Below are positions 10,702 through 18,586 of a stretch of DNA of 64,000 bases, in pieces; position 1 is the first letter of the stretch, and each line of letters starts with the position of its first letter. The DNA is from Ruegeria sp. HKCCD7303. Its GTDB lineage: Bacteria > Pseudomonadota > Alphaproteobacteria > Rhodobacterales > Rhodobacteraceae. The translations under genes were made by a program, and so were the position numbers. Below the pieces are notes generated by a model that worked only from the letters and a program-made list of their open reading frames with translations, did no database searches and was not told the DNA's origin. The stretch is from positions 124,001 to 188,000 of the forward strand of contig NZ_WVRE01000005.1 of assembly GCF_013111185.1 (NCBI RefSeq), in the 5' to 3' direction.

Positions 10702-11319
10702 TTACTCTTGATACAAGATATTGTGCACCGGCTTGAACGAACGTCTATGGTGTGGGGTCACGCCAAGATTTTGCAGCGCTTCTTTGTGTTGTTTTGACGG
10801 ATAACCGGCGTTGGTTTCCCATCCATAACCCGGATGCTGTTGCGCCAAATCCACCATCACCTGATCCCGCCAGTTTTTCGCAAGGATCGAAGCAGCTGCA
10901 ATCGACACCGAACGGGCATCCCCCTTCACGACGGCCTGCGACGGGATTTTCATGCCACGCGGAATCATGTTGCCGTCGATCAGCAGGAAATCAGGGGCAG
11001 GTGTCAGTGCCTCAACCGCGCGCACCATCGCCAAATGCGAAGCCCTCAGGATGTTAATCTCGTCAATCTCGGCAACGGTCGCTTCGGCAATGGCAAATTC
11101 AGCGCTGGAGCGAATCTCTGCGTCCAGTGCGGCCCGACGTTTTGCGGTCAGCTTCTTGGAGTCATTCAACCCCTCGGGAATATCCTTTGGGTTCAGAATC
11201 ACGGCTGCAGCCACAACAGGCCCGGCCAAAGGGCCACGCCCGACCTCATCCACTCCGGCGATACGAATATGGCCCCGCTCCAGCAGCGCCTGCTCAAGTT
11301 CGAAATTCGGCTTTGTCAT
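10702..11319 (-). CDS. rnhB: Ribonuclease HII
   Basis: A 205-residue RNase HII, which cuts RNA in RNA-DNA hybrids and starts removal of misincorporated ribonucleotides. The catalytic motif GVDEVGRGPLAGPV (about residue 20) carries the DE pair; DSKKLT, LIDGN and KGDARSVSIAAASILAK follow in the normal order. The chosen ATG gives MTKPNFELE; longer in-frame starts would run through the terminator of the gene upstream. rnhB next to ccrM is a frequent alphaproteobacterial arrangement. Confidence 0.95.
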   Translation of the reverse strand: MTKPNFELEQALLERGHIRIAGVDEVGRGPLAGPVVAAAVILNPKDIPEGLNDSKKLTAKRRAALDAEIRSSAEFAIAEATVAEIDEINILRASHLAMVRAVEALTPAPDFLLIDGNMIPRGMKIPSQAVVKGDARSVSIAAASILAKNWRDQVMVDLAQQHPGYGWETNAGYPSKQHKEALQNLGVTPHHRRSFKPVHNILYQE

Positions 11320-11354
11320 TTCACTGGAAAAACGTGTTTCACGCGACACCGCAA

Positions 11355-11388
11355 GAAAAAAGAGAGGGTGGCCCAAACCACCCTCTCT
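11355..11388 (-). terminator. Strong Rho-independent terminator
   Basis: A perfect 11-bp stem (arms 11361-11371 and 11378-11388, six-base loop) is followed on the minus strand by six T residues and CTTG. It ends the transcript of the secreted basic protein at 11429-11887 and separates it from rnhB. Confidence 0.93.
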
Positions 11389-11428
11389 AACACGACGCTT
11401 CATGGGCGCCGCTCCTGCTCGACCGATG

Positions 11429-11887
11429 TTACTGATAAACGACGCGGTATCCTTTCTTGCGCAGGCATGCAGGCTCATATGCCCGCTTAACCTTTTTGCC
11501 GTTCCAGAAACCAACCTTGCACTCTTTCGGCAGGCTATGGACATGTTTGTAGTGCTTCTTCAGGCACTTCGGACCAAGCAACAAATGGTCCTGTGAATAC
11601 CCGTTATACTTGCGCAGGCAGCGCTGCGGCAGATCGTACCGCGCCACGCGCGGCGGCAACGGGCGCACGGGCTGTGGCTTGTAGGGTTTCGGGTTATATG
11701 CCTGATAACGAGCCGCCCGGTCTTTGTGCTTTTCTTTGTTATAATAATGAACTCCCGCGCCGATGATCGCGATGGCCGCCAGGCCACCCAGAATGTCCTT
11801 GGCATCCGCCGCCTTCGCCTGAGAAGCCGAGACACCAGTAATGGCAACAGCGGTCGCAATGATCAGAGCGATGAATTTCTTATGCAT
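11429..11887 (-). CDS. Secreted basic protein of unknown function
   Basis: I do not recognise this family. The 152-residue product starts with a clear signal peptide (MHKKFIALIIATAVAITGVS, cleavage likely after SQAKA). A second hydrophobic stretch (ILGGLAAIAIIGAGVHYY, about 32-49) is followed by a proline, lysine and tyrosine-rich part and a C-terminal region with four cysteines (RCLRKY, PKCLKKH, KECKVG, PACLRKKG), so disulfides are likely. It has its own terminator and AAGGA about nine bases before the ATG. It is divergent from the small secreted protein at 12064. Gene reality is well supported; function is open. Confidence 0.75.
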   Translation of the reverse strand: MHKKFIALIIATAVAITGVSASQAKAADAKDILGGLAAIAIIGAGVHYYNKEKHKDRAARYQAYNPKPYKPQPVRPLPPRVARYDLPQRCLRKYNGYSQDHLLLGPKCLKKHYKHVHSLPKECKVGFWNGKKVKRAYEPACLRKKGYRVVYQ

Positions 11888-12063
11888 GATGCGCATCCTT
11901 TTCGTTGATTGGGCGACCGTATGACGGACCGCGTCCTGACTGCCCTGACACTGGGGGCGGTGGGTCCAGACAGGCAATAACAGCCCTGTGTTATCCGATA
12001 TCAGAGCCCGCAAACCCCTTGGGTTATTGAATATCGCGGCAACTCATGCGCAGGATGCGGCCT

Positions 12064-12351
12064 ATGAAACAGATCCTCTCTTCTCTGACCTTTGCGGCCC
12101 TGATATCGCTTGGTTCTGCCGTGTCTGCGGCGGATTGCTATGCGGATTACAAGGCCAAGAAAGACAACCCGCTGCGCCTGCATTACGGGGTCATTCAGGT
12201 CTCGGCCTGCGACAAGGGCCGGGCCCGGGCTGAAATCGCACAGCGCCTGAACGCATCGGGGTGGACACTGCTAGAGGTGCAATCCGTTTTTGGGCCAGAA
12301 GGGCTGGATCAGAGGAAGGACAATGCCGGACAATTCTATCTCCGTTTCTGA
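12064..12351 (+). CDS. Small secreted protein of unknown function
   Basis: A 95-residue product with a signal peptide (MKQILSSLTFAALISLGSAV, cleavage likely before DCYADY). The mature part is about 72 residues with two cysteines (DCYADYKAKK and VSACDKGRA) that could form one disulfide. No family recognised. Its last 29 bases overlap the start of the membrane winged-helix gene in another frame, so translation of the two may be coupled and they may work together. Confidence 0.75.
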   Translation: MKQILSSLTFAALISLGSAVSAADCYADYKAKKDNPLRLHYGVIQVSACDKGRARAEIAQRLNASGWTLLEVQSVFGPEGLDQRKDNAGQFYLRF

Positions 12352-13024
12352 TGCGCGCCGGTCGGGCGTCCGGCTGGTTGTGCTGGGCATCGCTGCCATC
12401 GTTGCTATCCTGATCACCGCTGCCGTTTTCCTGTTCTGGACGCTGCCAGACGCAAACGCCTTCAACGCGCGGGTCGAACGGCTGTTTGTCGAGGCCGATC
12501 TGACCTCGCAAACAGAAATCCGGTTGCTTGAAATACTGGCCCAGTCCGGCACCGCCTTTGCCGACACCTTGTCCAGTTACCGAATGGTCATCTACGTACT
12601 ACTGGTTTTTGCCAGCGCGATGATGATCTCGGCGCTGGTGTTTCTGGTGATGCTGGTTCTGCTGAACCGACGCATGGCTCAGATTGAACGCACTGGCATT
12701 CAGGTGACATCCCTGCTGATCAGTCGCGAGGAGAACACCGTTTACCTCAACAATATGGATTTCAAACTGACACCCGCCGCCATGGAAACCCTATCCGTTC
12801 TGGCGGAATCCCGGCTGGATGACGAGGTTCTGTCCGGTGCCCAGATCGAAGGAGTGATTTCCGGTCGCGACGAAGCCGACTGCGACGAAGCCGCAGGCGC
12901 AACGCGGATCAAACGGCTGCGCGACGCGCTTGGAAATCAAATGGTCAGTGAACTTTTGGTCAAGAATATCGCCAAGAAAGGCTATATGCTGTCCATAGAA
13001 AAAGACGTCATTCAGATGGTCTGA
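12323..13024 (+). CDS. Membrane protein with C-terminal winged-helix (OmpR/PhoB-like) domain
   Basis: A 233-residue protein with two transmembrane helices (about 17-39 and 88-114) around a 48-residue external loop, then a cytoplasmic domain. Residues about 147-225 resemble an OmpR-type winged helix: LTPAAMETLSVL, SGAQIEGVI, ATRIKRLRDALG and NIAKKGYML follow the spacing of the recognition helix and wing. The order is reversed relative to ToxR/CadC, whose DNA-binding domain is N-terminal. AGGAAGGA directly before ATG 12323 supports the start. It probably senses an envelope signal and acts on DNA from the membrane; no target is evident. Confidence 0.7.
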   Translation: MPDNSISVSDARRSGVRLVVLGIAAIVAILITAAVFLFWTLPDANAFNARVERLFVEADLTSQTEIRLLEILAQSGTAFADTLSSYRMVIYVLLVFASAMMISALVFLVMLVLLNRRMAQIERTGIQVTSLLISREENTVYLNNMDFKLTPAAMETLSVLAESRLDDEVLSGAQIEGVISGRDEADCDEAAGATRIKRLRDALGNQMVSELLVKNIAKKGYMLSIEKDVIQMV

Positions 13025-13130
13025 TCACTTGGACACCAACGCTCGTTTCCGGTAAAATCCAGTTTCGGCCTCTTGGAAAGTGGGATGGGAGCGCCCATTC
13101 TGAATATACCAAAGGCAAGGGAGGTCGCTT

Positions 13131-14705
13131 ATGAACGTCCACGCCGCACCAAAGATGAATGGATATGGAATCTCTGTCGAACCTCTGAGCGGCAGGATTG
13201 CGATTTACCGCGATGACGTCCTTTTGGCTGAAAGCACAAATGCCAAGGTTATGTATGAAACACGCCTGCCGCCCACGGTTTATGTGCCGCGCGCAGACGT
13301 TTGCGTAGATCTGAGCGCAGAAACTGAATTGCAAACTTTTTGCCCGTTCAAAGGCACGGCCACTTATCACGACATTAGCCTGCCCGGTGAAACACTGACC
13401 AATTCCGTTTGGGCCTACGAAGACACTTTGCCAGAAAGCAAAGCGATACAAGGCTGCATCGGGTTTACGCCCAGCGCCTATACACGGATAGATTTGGGCG
13501 ACAACCGCCTGCGCGAAGTTGACGATGGCAACATCAGCGGGCCTCTGATTGATTGGCTGATGCGCGGTGCGTCGACAGCGACGACACCAGAGAGCTTTAC
13601 AGAAGCTTTGGCTGAAAAAATGCTGGAGCACGGTATCGCGATACAGCGTCTGAGTATTTTGGCATGGTCCCTACACCCCTTGATCGTGGGCAAGCATTAT
13701 ATCTGGGAAAAAGGCGAAGAAGAGATTCTGACCCGGGCGCCAACATACGAAATCCATGATCACCCGGCCTTCATAAACAGCCCGCTGCGCCACGTCTCGA
13801 ACGGTTTGGGGGGCGTGCGGCAACGGCTGAACGATGACAACCCGCACAATAGTTTCCCGATCATGGAGGATTTACGGGCCAAAGGCGCGACCGACTATGT
13901 CGCCATGCCGCTGCCGTTTTCCGATGGGCGGACAAATGTACTGACACTGACCTGCGATCACCCAGACGGGTTTACGACAGAAAACCTGGGCCTTGTTTTC
14001 GAGTGCTCTTCGGTTATCGCGCGATTCTATGAAGTGTTCATGCAACGAGAAAACGCTCAGGTTTTGTTGGAAACATATGTCGGCAAACGCACGGGTGCCC
14101 GTGTTTTAGGAGGAGAGATCCGGCGCGGGGACGGGGATGAGATCGACGCGGCGATCATGTTCTGCGATCTGCGCAACTCGACAAGCCTGGAAGAAAAGCT
14201 GGGGCGCAGCGACTACATCAATGTGTTGAATGCGTTCTTTGAAACGGTCTCAGGTATCGTTCATGAAAACGGTGGGGAAGTTCTTAAGTTTATTGGCGAT
14301 GCTGTCTTGGCCGTCTTTCCAGCTGCGGACGAGAACGCCGCAACCGCACGTATGAACGCACAACTATCAGCGGTCAAAATCGTTGAAACGTTGGGGGAGC
14401 TGCGTAAGGACGGCTCTGACACGCATTGTGACTGTTCGATCGGCGTGTCCTACGGGCGCGTGACCTATGGAAATGTGGGTTCACGCGAACGCCTTGATTT
14501 CACAGTCATCGGTCAAGCCGCCAATATCGCCGCACGTTTAGGAGAGTTCGGGAAAACCAAAGGGCATCGCATTGTCGTGTCCGAAGATATCGAGCCCGCC
14601 TGCTCGAACGCTTTGCCTTTGGGTGCGGTAGAGCTGCACAACGTGTCTCAACCTGTTGTGTCATATGCTTTACGTACTGCGGCGGATGCCATTCTGGACA
14701 GTTAA
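13131..14705 (+). CDS. DUF427 domain fused to class III adenylate cyclase
   Basis: A 524-residue soluble protein. Residues about 14-120 match DUF427 (ETRLPPTVYVPRADV, CPFKGTATYH, SVWAYEDTLPE, IQGCIGF). A middle region (about 155-310) looks like a GAF-type sensor fold but is not certain. The cyclase domain (about 336-515) has both metal aspartates (FCDLRNST, Asp346; FIGD, Asp390), Lys386 favouring ATP, and GQAANIAARLGE. A GGGAGG ribosome site precedes the ATG. It should make cAMP under control of an unknown ligand. It stands between the membrane winged-helix gene and the flagellar block; no operon partner is adjacent on its strand downstream. Confidence 0.85.
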   Translation: MNVHAAPKMNGYGISVEPLSGRIAIYRDDVLLAESTNAKVMYETRLPPTVYVPRADVCVDLSAETELQTFCPFKGTATYHDISLPGETLTNSVWAYEDTLPESKAIQGCIGFTPSAYTRIDLGDNRLREVDDGNISGPLIDWLMRGASTATTPESFTEALAEKMLEHGIAIQRLSILAWSLHPLIVGKHYIWEKGEEEILTRAPTYEIHDHPAFINSPLRHVSNGLGGVRQRLNDDNPHNSFPIMEDLRAKGATDYVAMPLPFSDGRTNVLTLTCDHPDGFTTENLGLVFECSSVIARFYEVFMQRENAQVLLETYVGKRTGARVLGGEIRRGDGDEIDAAIMFCDLRNSTSLEEKLGRSDYINVLNAFFETVSGIVHENGGEVLKFIGDAVLAVFPAADENAATARMNAQLSAVKIVETLGELRKDGSDTHCDCSIGVSYGRVTYGNVGSRERLDFTVIGQAANIAARLGEFGKTKGHRIVVSEDIEPACSNALPLGAVELHNVSQPVVSYALRTAADAILDS

Positions 14706-14785
14706 AACCTACGTGAAAATGTTGTCTGCACACACATGATCCTGCCCCAAAAAAGGACGATCCAGTTCTGGACCAAACACTCTTT

Positions 14786-15580
14786 CTAACCAGCCCCAAG
14801 CAGGATCAGAGCCGTCTGCCCCGGTGAAATCGTATTCTGAAGCTGCGCAATCTGACTTCGGGCCAAGTAAGTGTCGGTCAGTTGCTCGAGTGCTTTCTGA
14901 TCCGAAAACTGAGACAAATCTTCCGAGCCCGTCAGCTGCAACAGCCGGTCTTTGAATTCGACCAGTTGTTTGTCGATATCCAGCTGAGCAAAGGACCGAG
15001 GCAGGCCAAGCGCCGTTTCCATCATGCTGCGCAAGGGGGGCAGGCCCATCAGGTCAAACCACTTGGTATCTGCGCTTGAAGCCGTTTTGGCCAAATCGGC
15101 CAGCTCGCGCTGCGCGTAAAGCGAGATACGCATTGTCTCGTCCGAATCGCCTACGGCGACTTCAAACCGTGTCGTCACATTGGCCTGAGCAATCTTTTCC
15201 ATGTTGGTTTTCAACGCTGTTTTCCGAACGTCCCCGGGCCCAAACCCGAAAGCGTCAGAGAACTCTCGATACCGTTTGTCCGCCAGACGGTTGGACAAAG
15301 CGTCATCGGCTCGCGTTCCGTCTTCAAGGATTTTGCGGACAAAAAACCGATTGTCCAAATCGCCTTCTAATCCAAACGCGCCCAAGGCGACCTGCAATAA
15401 CCTGCGATCCGACACCAGCTGTTCTGCAGATTCCACCTTGCCGATATTCTCAAGAAAATACCGCGTCTCCCGCTCATTCACCGAGGAAGACGAGAAACTT
15501 TGGAACTGGTTGTCGTACGTACGCTGAAGAAACCGCCAGCCTACAATTCCACCGGTTGGGATAACTGGCTGAAAGGTCAT
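14786..15580 (-). CDS. DUF1217 flagellar-associated protein
   Basis: A 264-residue protein matching DUF1217 (GWRFLQRTYDNQ, YFLENIGKV, LVSDRRLLQVALGAFGL, NRLADKRYREF). The domain is found in flagellar gene clusters of alphaproteobacteria, where the protein is essential in some species but its biochemical role is unclear. It overlaps flbT by four bases and ends the minus-strand flagellin operon. The last residues (LQNTISPGQTALILLGAG) suggest a coiled or export-like tail. Confidence 0.85.
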   Translation of the reverse strand: MTFQPVIPTGGIVGWRFLQRTYDNQFQSFSSSSVNERETRYFLENIGKVESAEQLVSDRRLLQVALGAFGLEGDLDNRFFVRKILEDGTRADDALSNRLADKRYREFSDAFGFGPGDVRKTALKTNMEKIAQANVTTRFEVAVGDSDETMRISLYAQRELADLAKTASSADTKWFDLMGLPPLRSMMETALGLPRSFAQLDIDKQLVEFKDRLLQLTGSEDLSQFSDQKALEQLTDTYLARSQIAQLQNTISPGQTALILLGAG

Positions 15581-15978
15581 TGCTGATAGGCCATAAGCCG
15601 CTCTTCACGTGGTAGAAGCGAACGCAGGGACTTAAGACATTTGTAGTAATGCTCGGCCACCAAGGCATCCGTGGCCTCAGACAGCACCTTGCGACTGTCC
15701 GCATCCGTGAACACCTGGCTCAACTCTTCCACGCTACGCAGCAATTGCTGACGTGCCTGATCCGGCTCCATGTCACCTGACAAAACCAGCTGCGCGGCAT
15801 AACAGACACGGCGCACAGGCGTATTAACTTCGTCAGGATGGATCGCATCCCGCAGCCGCAGAACGTTTGCCTGTGGCGTCATGACTGAAAACCTGCTCCG
15901 ACGATCCCCGTTCTCAATAACCACGCCGTTGATCAGTACTCTTTCTTTCGGGGCAAGCTTTAGGACCAAACCGCTCAT
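15577..15978 (-). CDS. flbT: Flagellin mRNA regulator FlbT
   Basis: A 133-residue FlbT. In Caulobacter FlbT binds flagellin mRNA leaders and limits translation until the hook is built. LKLAPKERVLINGVVIENGD at the N-terminus and LRLRDAIHPDEVNTPVRRVC are characteristic. It overlaps flaF by one base (TGATG) and the DUF1217 gene by four, in the usual flagellin-flaF-flbT order. Confidence 0.95.
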   Translation of the reverse strand: MSGLVLKLAPKERVLINGVVIENGDRRSRFSVMTPQANVLRLRDAIHPDEVNTPVRRVCYAAQLVLSGDMEPDQARQQLLRSVEELSQVFTDADSRKVLSEATDALVAEHYYKCLKSLRSLLPREERLMAYQQ

Positions 15979-16352
15979 CAGGTCGCCCCCATCTGGCGCA
16001 ACCCGCGCAATACAGCCGTGTTGATTTCCAACAATGGCTCAACCGTTGCGCCGTCTCCCAACACACGACTGCTGTGTTGTTCGGTAAACTCGGCAAGGTA
16101 GAAAATCCGCGCCCGCAGATCGTTTGGCAAAGCGTTCGCGGAATCGGCAACGCCTGTTGCCAGCACCCCCCAAAGCCGTCGATTCTCATGAACGGCCTGA
16201 ACAAACGCCGAGAAATCTGTCGCCTTGCGGGCTGTTGCGGCCTTAAGACGCCGCGTGATCCTGGAAATTGCCTCATATTCGGTATCGCGGGGCGTTCGAG
16301 TCGGCGCAGCGGTTTGTGCGTAAGCGCGGTGGGCGAGCGTTTGCGGTATCAC
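15978..16352 (-). CDS. flaF: Flagellar biosynthesis regulator FlaF
   Basis: A 124-residue FlaF, the positive counterpart of FlbT in flagellin production and a flagellin-binding protein in Caulobacter. AYAQTAAPTRTPRDTEYEA and ALPNDLRARIFYLAEFT are typical. GTG at 16352 is preferred: GGAAGGA lies six bases upstream, and the resulting N-terminus fits the family better than the TTG five codons earlier. It lies 77 bases after the flagellin stop with a strong hairpin between. Confidence 0.92.
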   Translation of the reverse strand: MIPQTLAHRAYAQTAAPTRTPRDTEYEAISRITRRLKAATARKATDFSAFVQAVHENRRLWGVLATGVADSANALPNDLRARIFYLAEFTEQHSSRVLGDGATVEPLLEINTAVLRGLRQMGAT

Positions 16353-16388
16353 TTGAAATCCTTCCAAAGGGCCGTCGTCAGGCGATCA

Positions 16389-16419
16389 GGGTCGGGGCAC
16401 TAAAATCATGCCCCGACCC
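16389..16419 (-). terminator. Strong stem-loop between flagellin and flaF
   Basis: A perfect 11-bp stem (arms 16389-16399 and 16409-16419, nine-base loop) starts 11 bases after the flagellin stop. No T-run follows on the minus strand, so it may stabilise the abundant flagellin mRNA or give partial termination ahead of flaF-flbT rather than stop transcription fully. Confidence 0.75.
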
Positions 16420-16429
16420 GCTTTGTGAT

Positions 16430-17641
16430 TTAGCGGAACAACGACAGGATCGACTGTGGTGCCTGGTTGGCGATCGACAACGACTGAGTAGCCAGCTGCT
16501 GTTGTACCTGCAGCGCCTGCAGCCGCGCAGAAGTCTCCTCCATGTCCGCATCGACAAGCGAGCCGATGCCGGACTTGAACGAATCAGCCAGGTTCGAGAT
16601 GAACTCTTTCTGGGTCTCGATCCGACCCTGCGAGGACCCGAAAGCAGCCGATGCGTCAATCGAGGTATCGATCAGCGTTTCGATCGTTGCCAAAGCGGCA
16701 GTCGCGCCAGCGCCGGTCGAGACGTCAATGCCCGTCAACGCACCCAGACCACCCGAACCAGCGTTCACGTATTGAGCCGAGAATGAGATGTCGTCGCCGG
16801 TCGAATTGGTGATGGACAGAGTGCCTTGAGTGCCAGAATCGTAATCAACAGTCAGGCCGGAAATCCCCAACTCCTCGATCTTTGCTTTCAGACCCACGGC
16901 AACCAGGTCGCCCGTTGTGGTCGCGGCTGCATCGGCTGCGGAAACTGTGTACGACACAACCTGATCGTCAATTGCGACAACTACCTTGTCACCCGCCGCG
17001 AAGGCCCCGCTGGATTCATCCGTAACCAGAGCGGTTGCTGAAGTCGCACCGTTGTCGATAGTCGCACCAACTCGGTCATTGCCAGTAGACGCCCCGGTTG
17101 AACCGTCAAATACCTGGGCTGCGGTGTAACCACCAGTGGACAAGTCCTGACCTGTTACAGTGATCGACGATGCCGTGACATTGCCAAGGCTGTCCCGATC
17201 CAAGGACGCGAGGATCGACGCAGAGCCTGCCGAGCCGTCCACCAGGTTCAGACCGTTGAACTGCGCGGCGCTGACAACCGAGTTGATCTGGTCTTTCAGA
17301 GCAGTCACGTCATCGTTGATTTTGCCGCGGTCAACGTTGTCTTCCTGCGCTGCAACGATCTTTTCCTTCATCTGTGTCAGCAGATCGGTCACGGTTTCCG
17401 ACGCGTTCCGGGCCACAGCAACGGTCGATTCCCCCAACGCCAGGCTGTCCTTGATGGCGTTGAAGCCTTTGACATCCGATTCCATCACTTTGGATATCGC
17501 CCAAACTGCCGAATTGTCCTTGGCCGTCGCGACATCCTTACCGGTCGAAATCGCGTTCTGCGTCATCGCCAGATTTTTGTTTACCGACTTCAGTGTCTGC
17601 AGCGCAACCATCGCGCCATTGTTTGTCAGAATGCTGGACAT
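16430..17641 (-). CDS. fliC: Flagellin
   Basis: A 403-residue flagellin, the filament subunit exported by the flagellar type III system. The conserved N-terminal coil (SSILTNNGAMVALQTLKSVN, then MTQNAISTGKDVATAKDNSA) and the C-terminal coil (QGRIETQKEFISNLADS, ending ANQAPQSILSLFR) are intact; the centre (about 140-300) is the variable surface part and rich in Ala, Gly, Thr and Asp. ATG at 17641 has AAGGA eight bases upstream. A hairpin in the leader and flbT downstream suggest control at the mRNA level. Confidence 0.96.
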   Translation of the reverse strand: MSSILTNNGAMVALQTLKSVNKNLAMTQNAISTGKDVATAKDNSAVWAISKVMESDVKGFNAIKDSLALGESTVAVARNASETVTDLLTQMKEKIVAAQEDNVDRGKINDDVTALKDQINSVVSAAQFNGLNLVDGSAGSASILASLDRDSLGNVTASSITVTGQDLSTGGYTAAQVFDGSTGASTGNDRVGATIDNGATSATALVTDESSGAFAAGDKVVVAIDDQVVSYTVSAADAAATTTGDLVAVGLKAKIEELGISGLTVDYDSGTQGTLSITNSTGDDISFSAQYVNAGSGGLGALTGIDVSTGAGATAALATIETLIDTSIDASAAFGSSQGRIETQKEFISNLADSFKSGIGSLVDADMEETSARLQALQVQQQLATQSLSIANQAPQSILSLFR

Positions 17642-17684
17642 TGCTGTCATCCTTTTCCGTTTGAGCCATTTTGCCCGTGTTCAC

Positions 17685-17701
17685 CCCGCAAAACCTGCGG
17701 G
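17685..17701 (-). promoter_or_regulatory. Leader hairpin upstream of flagellin
   Basis: CCCGCA and TGCGGG arms with a five-base loop lie 44-60 bases before the flagellin start. In Caulobacter FlbT acts on structured flagellin leaders, so this is a candidate FlbT target; that link is inference. The rest of the 210-base space to flgN (17642-17850) must hold the flagellin promoter, but I could not assign its boxes. Confidence 0.4.
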
Positions 17702-17850
17702 CATTGGTGTCGTTCTGACCTATGCGATGCGCCGCTTGGCCAATCGCGCCACCTGCCATTCTCAGGTGCAGCCTCACTCTTGAACCAGATCCCCTAACGG
17801 AGTGCTAAAACCTCAAGGCGGGAAATTTCGGATTTGAATCAAACTCCTGC

Positions 17851-18210
17851 CTATGCCCTTTTTTCCAATTTCACTGTTCCACGCATCGCGAATTCGCTGC
17901 GCTGACTATCAGCGCCGTAGGTACTGAATTCCTGCCGAACCCGGCGCAGTTCAGCCATGCGGCTGGCCACGGCGCGGATTCCGTCGGCCGCACTGTTCAG
18001 CAAGGCCTGATTACGCGCGACCTTCTGCTGCACCCGAATCAATGCGTCGCTGTCCTGCACTTGAAGATCATTTATTGCGCCGATCAGCTTCTCTTTTTCC
18101 GGAACCATATGCGTCAATCGATCAAGATCCCCTTGCACTAGCGCCGCGCGCTCAAGATCCAGAACCTCTTCCAAAGACTTGATCAGCGTCATGTTGACCT
18201 CAGATGTCAT
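17851..18210 (-). CDS. flgN: FlgN-like flagellar export chaperone
   Basis: A 119-residue, almost fully helical and charged protein (SLEEVLDLERAALVQGDLDR, MVPEKEKLIGAINDL, RVQQKVARNQALLNSAADGI). FlgN-type chaperones deliver hook-filament junction proteins to the export gate. It overlaps the rod-binding gene by 11 bases and lies upstream of flagellin. Assignment rests on the pattern of the N-terminal helix and gene context; sequence conservation in this family is low. Confidence 0.72.
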   Translation of the reverse strand: MTSEVNMTLIKSLEEVLDLERAALVQGDLDRLTHMVPEKEKLIGAINDLQVQDSDALIRVQQKVARNQALLNSAADGIRAVASRMAELRRVRQEFSTYGADSQRSEFAMRGTVKLEKRA

Positions 18211-18475
18211 CAGCTTTCTCCATCAACGACTTGAGCAGTATTTCAGAAAGACCGACGCCGCCGGACCGGGCGAGTTGCTGCGCCTGATGCTGAACAAGAA
18301 ACGAGCCAAACTGGTCTTCCCCTGCCCCACCGCCAAAACTCTGGCGCGTTTCTCCCAGCCCAGCGGATTTTAGCATTTCACTTAAAAAGGCCGCCTCCAG
18401 TTCAACGGCTGCTTCTTTGAGTTGGGTCTGGGCCAAAGGAATTTGGCCCGCCTGCGCGTGGGTGGAAACTTGCAT
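18200..18475 (-). CDS. Rod-binding protein (FlgJ N-terminal type)
   Basis: A 91-residue protein equal to the N-terminal rod-binding part of FlgJ: LEAAFLSEMLKSAGL and SFLVQHQAQQLARSGGVGLS are typical. It lacks the muramidase domain of enterobacterial FlgJ, which is normal in alphaproteobacteria. It should help assemble the flagellar rod in the periplasm. It is the first gene of the minus-strand flagellar group and is divergent from fliK. Confidence 0.85.
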   Translation of the reverse strand: MQVSTHAQAGQIPLAQTQLKEAAVELEAAFLSEMLKSAGLGETRQSFGGGAGEDQFGSFLVQHQAQQLARSGGVGLSEILLKSLMEKADDI

Positions 18476-18586
18476 AGCTTTCTCCGAAATTTGCTTCGAA
18501 CTTTCTCGATCAAAAGCGAAAGCAGTTAAAATAAACGTAACTTCCTGAGTGCAGAGTTCTGGCCAATCACACGGAGCCGGAGCAAA

